64,000 nt of DNA, from assembly GCA_023627715.1 (NCBI GenBank), contig JAMAHW010000002.1:372001-436000 (forward strand), read 5' to 3'. This document shows positions 1-12,100 of this stretch, one piece after another; position 1 is the stretch's first letter; the number at the start of each line of letters is the position of its first letter. The notes under the pieces were generated by a model that did not search any database, was not told the DNA's origin, and was given only the letters and a program-made list of their open reading frames with translations. The stretch comes from Periconia sp. R9002 (Eukaryota; Ascomycota; Dothideomycetes; Pleosporales; Periconiaceae). The translations under genes and the position numbers were made by a program.

Positions 1-144
1 ACTGATAATCGGTTGCACGAAGCCCATGGAACGAAAATTGTCACGTATTATAAAAATTAATATTAACTAATGAGCGTTATACACATTCCATCAACCTCGT
101 TGTCGTCTCATGCACCCCGACCACATAAATCATACCACATCGCC

Positions 145-2286
145 TTACAAAACGACATGCACGGTCTGAGCAATGCTGGGGGTTCCCTGGCTGGAAATTG
201 CAAACAGATAGTAGTAACCCGGGAGAAGGATGCCGCTATCAGTCGGCAACTTCGCAGAATACTGGCCACCGCTGACAGTCATATCCTCGAGAGGGATACG
301 CCTCTGATCGCTGTTCACTGAGTGCGTGACCGATCCCATACGGATAAGCGAAACCTTTGCTGTTTCGCCATCAGCGAGTTGAGATACACTGAAGTTGAGG
401 GTTGCGCCGACTTGAACGGATTCTTGGGGAAGGCCGGCGATGACTGGGCGTGTGGCGTAGGTGCCGTCAGCGTTGAAAAGGAAAGGAGGCTCGAAAAATT
501 CGCCGTCAGCGTGGTCGACGGTCTTGTCGCAACCAGCGGTAGAGCCACGAATTTTACTGACGTAGCAGAGACCGCCACCGCCAACGAACACGCGGCTATC
601 GGGAAGAAGAATGGAGACAGAGTGGTAATTGCGGGGGACTGCGGACGCGGCCATTTGAGTCCACTGCTTGGTTTCAGGGTCGAAGAGTTCGGGAATGAGA
701 ACGCCGTTGGTGTTGGTGAAGACAAGAGATCGTGGTTGACCGCCAGTCACGAGAACAGTTCCGTCGGGAAAGACCACGGCGTTGGAGAAACCACGTTGGA
801 AGGTCATGTCGGAGACACGCTCGATAGTCGAAGGGGTGTTGGGTTCGCCAATCGTGGTGATGTGGGCGCGCTTGTTGGCATCGCTGTCAGTGTAGTCGGG
901 CGAACCTCCAGCAGAAAGGATCTTGCCGTTGACAGCATCGTACATGACGAAAATACCACACATGGCGTCGTCGGTGTCTCTGGTTCCAGCTTTGACAATA
1001 GATCCCTCGCCTTCAGTGCCAAACCAGTGCTGGTCCATGCTGGGGCCCGCCTGGAAAACGCTCCCGTCCTTCCAGCCAAACAGCCAGGCGTGGTTGTCTT
1101 CTCTCCAGATACCTTCGTGGTCAGTCGTGAGAATAGGCTTCACGTCGGCCCCGGGAAGGTATGTCCACTGCTCGGCCTTAGGGTCGTAAATCTCTCCGTT
1201 TTTGCCCTTGCGCGGACCAGAGTAAGCGCCACCAATGGTGAAGACTTTACCGTTCGAAAGAATCGTTGAGGTCTGGTAGCCACGGCCAATGGTCATGTCG
1301 GGGCCACGAGTGAAGTTGTTGGTGGCAGGGTCATAGATACTGACAGCTGCAGCATCGGAGCCTCCTTGGATGAGGATACGACCGTCATCGAGCTGGCTGA
1401 TACCGGGGCAAAACATGTCGTGATTTGTGTTAACGACTTCGCGATGCGACACGGCGCCACTGTCCAGATTAAGGTCACCGAACTGCGTCATGCCCGAAGC
1501 ACCACCAAATGCGTCCACTCCCCATGAGGAAAAGTACATGAGTCTGTCGGGTTGGGGAAATTTTGGCACAACATACGCAGCTACTGGGATGAGAGGCAGG
1601 CGTACGATGTCAGACCACTTGCCTTGAGTAGCAATGTTTGAGGTAGTGGGCACAGTGATCGTCGAGTAACGCTTGTTCTTGACCCAGACCAACGATGTAG
1701 CAGGCTCGGCTCCCTTGATGTGGCAGGCATTCTGATCGTGATCAAACACGGCTTTCTTACAGTCGTTGATGGTGGAGCACAGATCCGCGCACGCATTGCT
1801 AGTGGTAACCTGTTTGACCACTTTCACGCTCGCGCCTTCGTAGTCGGAACCAGGACAGATGTTGAAGGTTGCGCCTTTGGGGGCACGGTATGTAGTTTGC
1901 TCCACAGGGCAGACGGCAATAGGTGTCCTATCCTTGATCTCCGTGTCAAGACGAATGGTATTGAAACGTATATCCTGCTCCCAAAACATAGGGTTCCTGT
2001 CATCCTTGACGTGACAGATCTTGTCTTGTCTATCGTATACGGCCTTGCGGCATCTTGTGTCGTTACTGCAGATTTCTACGCAGGCTTGAGTGGTTCGAAC
2101 ATTCCGTACCATTTGTAGACTTGCTCCACCATGTGTATAATCGGTACCGGGACATGTCGTGTAAATCTGGCCGGCGCCAGAGCTCCAGGTGAATTCTTTG
2201 ACTGGACAGGCCTGTAGTGCGGCGGACGCGAATGAAACGAGTAGTGAAGAAGCGGGAAATGCCTGTATTAGTGTCGGCCTAACCAT
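145..2286 (-). CDS. Secreted copper radical oxidase (galactose/aryl-alcohol oxidase type, AA5) with two PAN-like domains
   Basis: Single-exon, 713 aa. A hydrophobic N-terminal signal (about residues 1-23) is followed by two similar Cys-rich PAN/apple-like modules (about 27-115 and 126-210), then the kelch propeller and a C-terminal DUF1929-type domain. All copper-radical residues of galactose oxidase are seen: Cys293 in NHDMFCPG, Tyr337 in GRGYQ, Tyr554-His555 in RNYHS and His655 in THSVNSDQRR. Cys293 and Tyr337 should form the Tyr-Cys cofactor. Family reaction: primary alcohol (galactose, raffinose or aryl alcohol) plus O2 to aldehyde plus H2O2, outside the cell. The second-shell Trp of Fusarium galactose oxidase is Tyr355 here (GGAYSG), which points away from a strict galactose oxidase. 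PAN modules in place of the N-terminal F5/8 carbohydrate-binding domain fit the Colletotrichum-type AA5_2 enzymes. Substrate is inference; the fold and active site are clear. Confidence 0.95.
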   Translation of the reverse strand: MVRPTLIQAFPASSLLVSFASAALQACPVKEFTWSSGAGQIYTTCPGTDYTHGGASLQMVRNVRTTQACVEICSNDTRCRKAVYDRQDKICHVKDDRNPMFWEQDIRFNTIRLDTEIKDRTPIAVCPVEQTTYRAPKGATFNICPGSDYEGASVKVVKQVTTSNACADLCSTINDCKKAVFDHDQNACHIKGAEPATSLVWVKNKRYSTITVPTTSNIATQGKWSDIVRLPLIPVAAYVVPKFPQPDRLMYFSSWGVDAFGGASGMTQFGDLNLDSGAVSHREVVNTNHDMFCPGISQLDDGRILIQGGSDAAAVSIYDPATNNFTRGPDMTIGRGYQTSTILSNGKVFTIGGAYSGPRKGKNGEIYDPKAEQWTYLPGADVKPILTTDHEGIWREDNHAWLFGWKDGSVFQAGPSMDQHWFGTEGEGSIVKAGTRDTDDAMCGIFVMYDAVNGKILSAGGSPDYTDSDANKRAHITTIGEPNTPSTIERVSDMTFQRGFSNAVVFPDGTVLVTGGQPRSLVFTNTNGVLIPELFDPETKQWTQMAASAVPRNYHSVSILLPDSRVFVGGGGLCYVSKIRGSTAGCDKTVDHADGEFFEPPFLFNADGTYATRPVIAGLPQESVQVGATLNFSVSQLADGETAKVSLIRMGSVTHSVNSDQRRIPLEDMTVSGGQYSAKLPTDSGILLPGYYYLFAISSQGTPSIAQTVHVVL

Positions 2287-3809
2287 GTTGTTGATGTTTG
2301 AGCCGAATTATGTATGTTATTATTATTGAAAGGAATAGAGAATGATCTGAGGGAATGGGATGCTCCTCCTGCTTGACGAACTGATTAAACGAGAGACAAT
2401 AGAATAAGAGAATGAATGACGATGTGGTATTAGGATAGTAAACGAGAGACAGTTGGGTCGAACAGCCCGTGAGGTCGCAAAGTGTAGTGCACTCGCAAGC
2501 TTGAGAAGCCCGGTAGCAGCGATCATCTCAGGGAACGACAAGTTCTTTAAAACATTGCGCACCCGTACCTACACCTCGCATTGCCGCTGGTTCCATCATG
2601 CGATTATTGATTCAGGGTGCTGATAGCGCAGAGCCTCACCACGGATACCAATACAGAACCCTGTTCGTTTCCGTCATCCCTATCCTCAAATCAGTTATCT
2701 AGCATGACGAACTGTGGCGCTAGAAAGGGCGGGTCATCGGCAACTAACTCGATGTTATCTACTACGTTATGCCAATGGCGTATCCCCTGAGTAGACCCAC
2801 CTTTACAACGGCTTGACACCGGATATTGGGACTATCTCGGCCACTTGGCAAAACACCAACAACAAGATGTACCCATTTCTCTCCAGCGCTTAGACACAGC
2901 ATCCTCCTGAAATCCTATATACGCGCAAAAATTTCCCTCGCTTGATGCTCTATTTTTTCATGTGTCTTCATCCGGATGCAATTGACGCCGCAGCAACATT
3001 CATCCTATCCAATATTTCTATCCAAAATTTTCCGTTTCAACGCAGACTATCAAAACTAAACAATAGGTGTCGACATGGTTCGCCCTACCTAACGGCTCCT
3101 ACTTAGCAAACTGCAGTCCGAGCCGACTCCGCGGGATATCGTGTGCATTTTTTCGCCTGCGCCTCCTTTCAAGACTCGATACAGTAAATATGGCGGTGAC
3201 ACGGCGAATGATGTGCTTCTGGCGGAAGAAGTTAATAGCGTGGCTTCCTAGTGTCCGTCAATTCATGTCAGGTGGCTCGGGCTAAGCTATAATAACTATA
3301 TTATAGATGAAACACACCCAACAAACAATCTTGAGTCAGATTCGTATGGTTCCTCGTTACTGGGTAGAAGACTTTCGCGTGCCACCCACCGCCAGTGGGT
3401 AAGGAGTTCCTTCCCCGGTTACTCGGATGTTTTTTTTCCTTGCGCAAAGGAATTTTTTATACCGAACGCGATGTACGAGCAGCGTGATGCAGAGCGTCTC
3501 GGAGCTGTTACCGCAATGCAAAATCAACCGCAGACTTTGTCAATCGGCAACGAAAGTCTGCATTATTTGGGGTTCGGTTATTCGGTAACTAGCTGAGAAG
3601 CAACCATATCTGATGTTGACCCAATATACACACTCCTTATTGACCGAATCGAAATACCGAACACACAATTATAAAAATGCGTTGCGTTTATTCGAATCCG
3701 ACCGTGATGAAAGACAATGCAAAATTGAAACCTCAGCTTTTGCGCAAATTCTACACTCAAACTTCGTGGACAGACCTTCACACGTCACTATCCACAGACC
3801 CTTCCGATC
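2287..3809. other. Intergenic, divergent promoter region
   Basis: About 1.5 kb between two divergent start codons. Short open frames here (for example 3067-3285) lack recognisable protein features. No repeat or RNA gene was recognised. Confidence 0.6.
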
Positions 3810-5042
3810 ATGTCCCGCAAGATAGTCATCATCGGTGCAGGATTCGCGGGCGTTTGGAGTGCTCTTTCCGCAAAGAGACTGATCGACAATAAGAACCAAA
3901 ACACATCCATTGAAGTCACGGTCATCGCTCCGGACTCAACACTAGTCATGCGTCCTCGACTCTACGAGGCCAACCCGTCCCACATGACCTACCCACTCGG
4001 GCCTCTTTTCGAATCTACCGGCATCAAATTCATCCGTGGCTATGTGGATCAGATCGATGCTGCAGAACACACGGTTCACTTCAGCTGTACCGAGACCGGC
4101 AATTCGAGCCTTTCGTATGACCGTTTGGTTCTCGCAGCCGGAAGCGACGTGATAAAACCTACTTCAGTCGCCGGGCTCCAGGATCACGCATTCAACATCG
4201 ACACTTTGGACGCTGCTGTGAAGTTGGAAGCTCACCTCGAGAAACTAGCCACGGTCCCGGAAAGCGATGCTCGCACCACAATTGTCGTGTGTGGCGCAGG
4301 CTTCACCGGCATTGAGATTGTGACTGAGTTGCCGAAGCGTCTTGCGCACATGGCTACCAAATTTCGACTTGTTCTTGTTGATAGCGCGAAGGTGCTGGCT
4401 TCCAGCCTTGGTCCTGGCCCTCGCCCCGTTATTGCTCAAGCCATCCAAGAGCTCGATATCGAAGTGAAACTAGGATCGAAAGTCACTTCGGTTGATGGGG
4501 AAGGTGTGACTCTAGCATCAGGAGAGCATATCGCGTCTAAGACAGTTATCTGGACTGCTGGAGTGCGCGCTACCCCTCTCGCGCGACAGATTTCCGACAA
4601 TAGAGATGAACTAGGTCGTCTATCTGTTGACAAGTATCTTCGCGTACCTTCTGAAAAGCACATCTTCGCAACGGGCGATGCCGCAGCAGCTGAAACAGAC
4701 AACGACGGTCACCATGCCATGATGTCTTGCCAGCATGCCATTCCGCTTGGTCGCGCATCTGGTTTCAATGCGGCTGCAGATCTTTTGGGTGAGCCCATGG
4801 TCGAGTATTCGCAGCCGGATTATACTACTTGTCTTGATCTGGGAGCTTGGGGCACAGTAGTGTCGAAAGGATGGGATAGGGAGGTTAAGATTACGGGGGA
4901 GCCGGCGAAGAAGTTGAAGCAGTGTATCAACCAACAGCTTATTTACCCTCCGCAGTCAGCTTCAGAAGCTCTTGAGCTTGCTCGGCCACTGTCCAATCCT
5001 TCTTTCGAGGAGGTCACTGCGTTGTTGGGAATTGCTGTATAG
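3810..5042 (+). CDS. FAD/NAD(P)-dependent oxidoreductase, type II NADH dehydrogenase-like
   Basis: Intronless, 410 aa. The N-terminus carries a Rossmann FAD site, VIIGAGFAG (residues 6-14). A second dinucleotide motif, VVCGAGFTG (159-167), should bind NAD(P)H, and FATGD (286-290) is the usual FAD-contacting aspartate motif. This is the two-dinucleotide-fold layout of pyridine nucleotide-disulfide oxidoreductases, without the CxxxxC redox pair. The best fit is an NDH-2/AIF-like NADH dehydrogenase oxidising NADH with a quinone or other acceptor. No mitochondrial presequence and no obvious C-terminal membrane anchor are visible, so a soluble cytosolic flavoprotein is also possible. The start is the first ATG of the frame and follows directly into the FAD motif. 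The lack of introns contrasts with most neighbours, but does not by itself show transfer. Confidence 0.85.
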   Translation: MSRKIVIIGAGFAGVWSALSAKRLIDNKNQNTSIEVTVIAPDSTLVMRPRLYEANPSHMTYPLGPLFESTGIKFIRGYVDQIDAAEHTVHFSCTETGNSSLSYDRLVLAAGSDVIKPTSVAGLQDHAFNIDTLDAAVKLEAHLEKLATVPESDARTTIVVCGAGFTGIEIVTELPKRLAHMATKFRLVLVDSAKVLASSLGPGPRPVIAQAIQELDIEVKLGSKVTSVDGEGVTLASGEHIASKTVIWTAGVRATPLARQISDNRDELGRLSVDKYLRVPSEKHIFATGDAAAAETDNDGHHAMMSCQHAIPLGRASGFNAAADLLGEPMVEYSQPDYTTCLDLGAWGTVVSKGWDREVKITGEPAKKLKQCINQQLIYPPQSASEALELARPLSNPSFEEVTALLGIAV

Positions 5043-5798
5043 ATTCAGTGATTAGCTCAAGATGCCTAGTTTTATTTGGAAATAGTCGCGAATACAGATT
5101 CTCCTCTCTCCTCCGGTATAGCTCATTTAAGGTGCCTATGAAATTGAAATTGAAATTGAAATTGATCCTCACAGAGTATCGCTACCCTGGGTATCGACAC
5201 AGGTGGGGGGGGGGTACACTGGGTAACGTCCTTGGCCAGGCTAAGGTGCCTATAATGAACTTCCATGCATAAAACACCAGCCCTGAAACGTTTACTGCCC
5301 TTGTTAGATGGCTCGCCCCAGAAATCTCGCAAATCATGAATTGTCACTGTGATTAAAAGGCTGTTCATAAACCAAGAGAGCACGGTCAATTTCTCACGAT
5401 ATATCAAAGAGATTATGGATGTTGCGAAACTTTGGAAGGAGTGTTAAACCCTTGCAATAGTTACTGTTTTAGTTTCGCGTATTGACGGCCAACGGTTGGC
5501 TAGATAATCAGCCCAGTTGCCGTAGATTCCACTTCCTCACAATGATACTTACCCAATAATTAGAAATTGAAGATGCAGCGCAACAGAAATTCCTAGAACT
5601 GATCACCTAGATACAACTTAAAAGCAGTCTCCTGGATATCATAGCCAAGAAATTCGCAGATCACCGTAAGCGTTAACCAGTTGGAAGGACACAGTTGAAG
5701 TCATTGCGCCACACATCAGGCACCCACATGACATAAAACCTCACTCCACTCGAACAAGACCCGACCCTCCCAACCCTCCTCCCTTTTCATAATAAAAC
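5043..5798. other. Intergenic; small (GAAATT)n tract
   Basis: No coding feature recognised. It holds about four tandem GAAATT units at 5140-5164 and a run of G at about 5203-5212. The DNA just before 5799 is C-rich and could be the promoter or 5' UTR of the GTPase gene. Confidence 0.5.
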
Positions 5799-6751
5799 AT
5801 GACATCCCTAAACACAAAAAACTATCCCTACTGGCTCGACGCCGCGATTCGCAGCGGTCTCTCTTCACCCCAATCCCCCAGCCACTTCACCTCCTTCCTC
5901 CAGACCCTCGGCATACTCACACCACCAACCTCCCTCACCATCTCGGCCTTCTCATCCGTATCGGTGAAAAACAAACGCACCATCATTGCTGGCCTCGACT
6001 GCGTCGGGAAAACCACACTCCTCCAATCCCACGTCTCCGTTGATCCTACTTCCTACGCCCGTCGTGATATTGCAATCCGCGTCCCTTTTATAGGTACTAA
6101 TATTGAGACGGTGGCACATCAGCGTTCGGGAAATGTATTTCATACTATTGATATAGGCGGGTGTGCGCCGGTTTCGTATAGTGTTTTTAATCGCGCGGTG
6201 TGTGCGCAGGGGGACGCGATTTTATGGATCGTGGATGCGAGTGATCGGGATCGGTTGGTGGAGAGTGTGGAGGAGTTTAGGAATAGTTTGGGGCTGTCTG
6301 GTCACCCCGAGGGGAGGTTGGGGCCGGATAAAGCGCAGATTTTTGGGAGGTTTGAGGGGGTGCTGGCGGTTTTGGTTAGTAAACTAGATGTTGAGGTAGG
6401 CCTTTTTTCGTTCTTTCATTTCGATTGCTGGCCGGGTGGTTGATGTAATGTCGCTAAATTTTGTGTAGGGTTCAATGACGATGGAAATGGTAGAGGACCG
6501 TTTTCGACCAGCACTGGAGAAATTTGGCGACGGGAAATGCGTATGTTCTTGACAAGTGATAGAATTCTATCTGTTTACCAAAACTAACGGCGGACTAGAA
6601 AATTTTTGAAGTGAATATTCGATCTGGTAAGGGGATGTCCGCAGCGATGAAATGGGTTGCTGGGCAGTTACAAAACAATACTTCTGCGCTGATGGATGAG
6701 AAAATTCGTTTGAGCGACAAAACCATATCAGTAGACGAGAAAAATACATAG
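5799..6751 (+). CDS. Divergent Arf/Sar1-like small GTPase
   Basis: Three exons (5799-6395, 6469-6540, 6599-6751), introns GTAGGC..TAG and GTATGT..TAG, both phase 0, giving 273 aa. G-motifs in order: P-loop GLDCVGKTT (65-73), Arf-like switch I PFIGTNIETV (96-105), G3 DIGGC (118-122) and G4 SKLD (194-197). Arf proteins have the catalytic Gln right after DVGG; here it is Cys122, and the usual NKxD is SKLD. Intrinsic hydrolysis may therefore be weak or absent. There is no Met-Gly myristoylation start; instead about 59 residues precede the GTPase fold. The family acts in vesicle trafficking or ciliary/membrane targeting, but no specific Arl orthologue is recognised. Its stop lies 66 bp from the stop of the convergent F-box gene. 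Confidence 0.8.
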
Positions 6752-6817
6752 ATCGTTGCATCTTTGATGAAGGACCGTTCACAAGCATCACAAGCCCCCT
6801 TCCAAAATTACACATTA

Positions 6818-8439
6818 TCACCTTGCCGTTCTCCTCGCAGCCCTTTCACACAAGCTCCTCAAAGCTTGATCATCTTCTACCTCGCAGTCAGGATACTTTT
6901 CAAGACTCGCCCTCTCCACATCTTCCCAACACACATAATAATCCGTGTCTTCCCACTTACTCGTGTACCTGCAATCCCAATCACTATAAATCACATACCT
7001 ATCCTCTAAAATCTTATTTTTGATGTCTCCCTCAGCTTCCCACGGCATCAGCGGCGGTCCACCATTGTATCCATACCTACTCGTCTGATTATGATCCCAC
7101 TCCTCAGATATCCCGAATACAACCCTGCGCAACCGCGGTAGTTCAGTCTCGAAACGAGAAAAGACGTCCGACCAGCGTGTCGCATACATAGGTAGTTTGA
7201 CCAACTTCTCGATCTCCTTATCTCTGCGCCCGGTAATCCATGGAACAAGTGAATGTCCGTAATATTCATGGCTTCCAGGCGGATGGGCGACCGGAAACCC
7301 ATCATCTCCCAACCAGCCATGAATTGCATACCCGATTTGATACAAGATAGAGCAGTGGTCCAGGTAGACTTGTTGCAGGGTCGCGCCGTGTGAAGTGATC
7401 CAATCAAACTGCGCTTCCTGTGCGAAGACAAAAAACCCGAGGCATAAGGATCGCATATGCGGAAAATGGATGTCTTTTAAATTTATGGTAGGGAAAAAAC
7501 CTAAACGCAGGTCGGAGTAGAGGACGAGTTTTTGAAGGTTTTGCGTGGTGGGTTTGAGAAAGCTGGAAAGGAAGCTATGCCAGAAGGTGTGGGAGCCACC
7601 TTTCTATATATTCCAGATTATGAGAAAACCGTATCATGATAGAGAGGTTCACATACCCTCAAGGTCCCACCACCACCATCCTCAATTTCTCCATGCGAGA
7701 TACTCATCCGCAACGACAAAAGACCCTCCAACAACCGCCGCCGCTCAGTGTGATCTTCCTCAGCTAGCCCTTCATCTTGGTAGTGTCGGATCCCTAGATG
7801 CTTGATCCGCGGCGCATTCGGACCGTCTAGGAAGGCGAATATCTGCTGTGAAAGTTTCAAACGATCTTTAGCTTCGTGTAAGATATCGCGACCGAAAGGG
7901 TCATCAACCTCGCCCACATGGCGATCGAAATGAATATTAACAGCGCTCAGAAATGGGAAATGTTTCAGGTCCCTTATACATGACCACCAGTCATCTATAT
8001 AATCAGGGACGTAGTGGAAGTCGGGAAGCATCGTGTCGAAGAGTGCACTAGGATGATGGTCCTGCATGGAACAATTAGACCAATGTTTCCGTGCGGATGA
8101 GTACTAGGCAACCAGAAAACTCACGCAGTGGGGTTCGCACGTGTACACGTCTACTTTCCGCACGTATTGCTTGAGTGTTTCGCTCTCCAAAATGTTTCGG
8201 AAGATCTGGGGGTCATATTTCTCATCTTCGTCAGAGTCTTCGTAATACGACTCTTCCTCTTCTTCATCATCGCTATCCGAACAGAAACGCGCATATAGCG
8301 TGACGCTAGAGAACAGCTGGCGAACCGCGACATCGTTCAACGCCCGATTCGTTAGACGAAGATTAGCTACATCTTCCTTATGCAAGTAACCGACAATTTT
8401 ATATGTTATCTCCACAGGAATAGACAGGAGAAGAGACAT
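6818..8439 (-). CDS. F-box protein
   Basis: Three exons on the minus strand (8439-8125, 8061-7657, 7603-6818) joined in phase 0 by GTGAGT..CAG (63 bp) and GTATGT..TAG (53 bp) introns, about 501 aa. The N-terminus is an F-box (residues about 4-45: LLSIPVEITYKIVGYL, then LRLTNRALN). An acidic Asp/Glu/Ser stretch follows (about 53-80), then a long region without recognisable repeats. F-box proteins hand substrates to SCF ubiquitin ligases through Skp1. The target of this one cannot be told from sequence. Such genes are numerous and fast-evolving in filamentous ascomycetes. Confidence 0.8.
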
Positions 8440-9185
8440 TGTATGTATGTTCGCACCCTGGTGTAGTAAGCAAGTTTGGAGATGATAGAAGGGTTTATGG
8501 GATATTAACCGTGTTGGATTTGGAAGATGTAGCTTAGCTCAAGGCTAATAAATCACAGATAAGCGCCTTACTAAGGAGCCCGTATACAATTTGGGTCTCA
8601 GTGATCAGGGGATCACCCCTCATGCGAAAAAACACAAGTGAATCTTTCTAGTGACCTCTTCTAGTAATGTACTCACAGGCTAGTAGAACTACTAGTAATC
8701 TATGTATTGAATAACGTTATAATTTATGGAAATTCTAATAGAGTGCTATCTCAGTAAGTAAACCGCTGGATACCCTTAATCAAGTCAATAGAATATATTC
8801 ACGTATGACCAGTAGGGGTAATTCGAAAAAATTGCTCATTTTTCTCCTCATTAGAAGGGGGCGACTGACCCTTGATTATTGAAAAGGACCAATAATTGTT
8901 TGTACGAAGAGTTCGAATAAAGATGTTTCCGACGCTTCAAGGTCGTACGGAATTGAGTGAGCGAAGAATAATGTGGACATCGTCCAGTTATACCACAGGG
9001 AATAAGTGAGCAAAAGAAGCGACCACAATATGAAGATAACGCTCGACAGTAAGTGTATACAAACACACATACATAGCTACATCTAACAAGACTCTTCACT
9101 TGCGAATAGGTATCGCATCATCTATCTCAACGATACGGAAGAAATTCGCGACAGTGAAGGACTAGGTGGAAATCATCAACCACAA
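8440..9185. other. Intergenic, AT-rich
   Basis: Between the 5' end of the F-box gene and the 3' end of VPS11. It is AT-rich, with several short CTAGTA-type palindromes around 8650-8700. No gene or repeat family recognised. Confidence 0.5.
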
Positions 9186-12100
9186 TCACTCTGCCGCAGA
9201 AGGTGCTCCAGCGCTGTTAATCCCCATTACGCCACGCCCAAACCATTCACTAACGACGGCAAACCCATCCTTGCCCCTGGCCAGCGCATCCTTGAACAGG
9301 TCATGCCTTTCCGCACTCTCGACCTGCGCGCGTCGAATCGCCCTGACAGTCTGATTCTGCGCGCTGCACAGCGGACACTCGACCTCATCGTCATTCTCCA
9401 CATTCTCACGCGCTTCGACGTCACCGCTCAAGCAGCGCTGGTGGAAACTGTGGTTGCACAAGAAGTGCACCATGGGGGGATCAAGGGCTTCACCGCAGAC
9501 TCTGCACCTCGTGGCTTGGAAAACGACGGGTTTGGACTCGAGGTCACGAAGTTTGGCGCGCTTGGCTTCTGTATCTGCGCGGAATGTGTCGATGGTTTTG
9601 CGGTTGGTTGCGATTTCCTGGCGCTCGCGGGCGATGGTGGTGGAGAGGTAAGATTTGATCATCCCCATGGTGGCTACTCCGTTGGTGGACAGGGTCTGGA
9701 TGACTTGGAGGGGCGCCATGAGGCTGTCTTCGTCGATCTTTTGAAGGATCATGTCGAGCTCATCGTTGCCTGCTTCAGCGAGGATTTCGGGCGATGAGGT
9801 GAAGTAGGCGAGAGCCGCGGGGTAGAGGGAGGGATCTAAGGGGCCGTACTTACGGAGTGCGCGGATTGCGCCTCGAACGTCGTTGGCAGCGGTGTAGGAG
9901 CGGAAGATGTCAGAGTGCAGGCCTTGTTGCTCACGGACAAGAATGGTGCCGTCACGGAAGTTGGAGAGATGCGAAAGGAGGAGCACGTTAGATGTGTCGA
10001 TAGGGATGTTGTTCCCTTGGACGAGTTTTTTGGCCTTGTTTTCCCATTCTTGACGTTCGCCGTCTTTCTTGAGCGACGCGGTGTGAAGATACATCTCGAA
10101 GAGTGTGGTATAAAGATCGACCTTGTCGTCTTCGCGGAGGTTTTCGGATTGGATGCAAGCTTCTAGAAACACGATAAAGTCGGATGCATGATCCACGAAT
10201 GCGGAGAAGGCGGTTCGCGGCTTGGGTATCTTGTACTCTGGCGCTGGTTCGTCGGTATTTGTCTCTATGATCTGGGCCTGACTTATGGTTGACTTGGAGT
10301 CACCCCCTGGTGGCGATGCGACGGCACTGGGATTCATGTATGGCAAGGGTAGCAGCGCAGCGAGATTTTGCACTGCACTAGACGCTACACCAAGTCCCAA
10401 ACCCATTCCCGAAGGTGATGGGGCATTCGGTATCACAATGGCGTCCTGCTTGGGCCTGAAGTTGCCGGTGTAATAATCAATAAAAAGCTGTGTAGTATCT
10501 TTCGGACACTGCTCTAAGAGGACTGTTGCGTATTTTAGGAGGTTGTAGAAGGCTGTTTCTGGGTCAAGACGCCAGATGTAAGCTAATGCTTCAGCGTAAC
10601 GCTTTGAATCTTCTATCAGTATATCAACAACAAGCTCGTGTTCACCATGCTTCCTGGCGAGATATGCTGCCTGGTCGAAATAGCCACCTTGGCGACACAT
10701 CAAGATGGCTGTGTCGAGATCAAATTTGAGATCATCGCCGGGTGATTTGATGAATTCCTCTAGTTTCGCTACGTCTTTGAGCTTGGCATAGCAATTCAAG
10801 AGAAGAGTGGTGTGATCTGAAGTCGCTTTATGGTGATCATGAAGCTCTTCCAGGTATTCGATGAGGTTGTGAATCCTTTGTGTATCTAGAAACTGATAGC
10901 AGTAGTGAGTATATGTCATTGAAGACAGCCATTAAACATACCTTTCTTATGACCTGAGACGGCTCCGTACTGTCAATGGCTTTGAGGTATTGTTGCATTG
11001 CAGTATCGTAGTCCTGTTTCTGGTAGAGGTAGTCACCGTACTTTCGCAAAATGACATTCTGCTGTGACGAATCCAAACCAGCTTTTTGGGCCATGTTGAT
11101 GGCCAACACATGCAGATTCCGTTGATACAAGATGTCCAATTTCTGCGCAAACGGCTTTTCGTGGTAACGAAAGATCTGCCACATGCGTCAGTATAAATTT
11201 TCAGGTTTAGATAGCTTCGCAATCGAACCTTTCCATCCGTAGTCAGCACAAAGAGGTCTCCCCACTCTGCTACAATAGCTTTGACCTCTGTTGACATTTG
11301 CTCCTGGTGGGCAATGAATCGCAGTTCGGTATTGAGCAGGGTGAAAGTGGAGGTATTGAACACATCCGACGCGCCCATGCCAAAAGCACGGAGCGGATTC
11401 GCACGAGGCATGCCATTGGATTTGGGAGGGGAGACGATGACTACGTAGTCCTTGAACATGGCAATCATTTTCTTCTCGCCTTCATATGTGTACGGTGGAC
11501 CCCGGCCATGCTGACCATAGTAGTATATGGCGTCGTTCCTTCCCACCACAATATCGCGCGTCGTTTTATCCACAGCCATACATCCCACTCCGCAGCCGTA
11601 TTCGTCGAGCGACTTTGCTGGTTGACCCTGTCCCCTACCAGAGATGACCAGTGTTAGGATGCGACCGGTTGTAGCTATGTACAGAGTGGTAATGTTGCCC
11701 TCGCGGAACTCGATCCCGGTGATGGGCTCTTCTGATTCGAATACGGTCCGTTGCCTTGCACCGCGGTCGTGGATCAGATCGCCCCTCACCACCGTAACTG
11801 CACCGTTCGCGAAGCCGACTGCCAGCTGAGAAAGATCGTCGAGGGCGGCGAAGGCGGAGATGGGGAACTGCTTCCGACCATTTTGTATTGTGAGGGTGCT
11901 CTGACACCTTGGAATGCCTGTCTTCTTCTCCAGCTTATCCAATGCCCATACCTTGAGTACGGGTTCACTGGAGAGGTCCTCGGCCACTGTAACCAAAAGG
12001 GACGTGCCTTGAACCTGCTTCATGTGCGTTATAGCGCCCGCATCGTGGGCTTTGAACGATCGCACAACCTTGAAGGCTGGCGAGAGAATGCGAACTATGC

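Noticed and set aside
322..1269. 315 aa open frame antisense to the copper radical oxidase
   Set aside because: Shadow of the biased codon use of the real gene on the other strand; no family features.
3810..5042. Claim of bacterial origin for the intronless FAD/NAD oxidoreductase
   Set aside because: Absence of introns alone is not evidence; a phylogeny would be needed.
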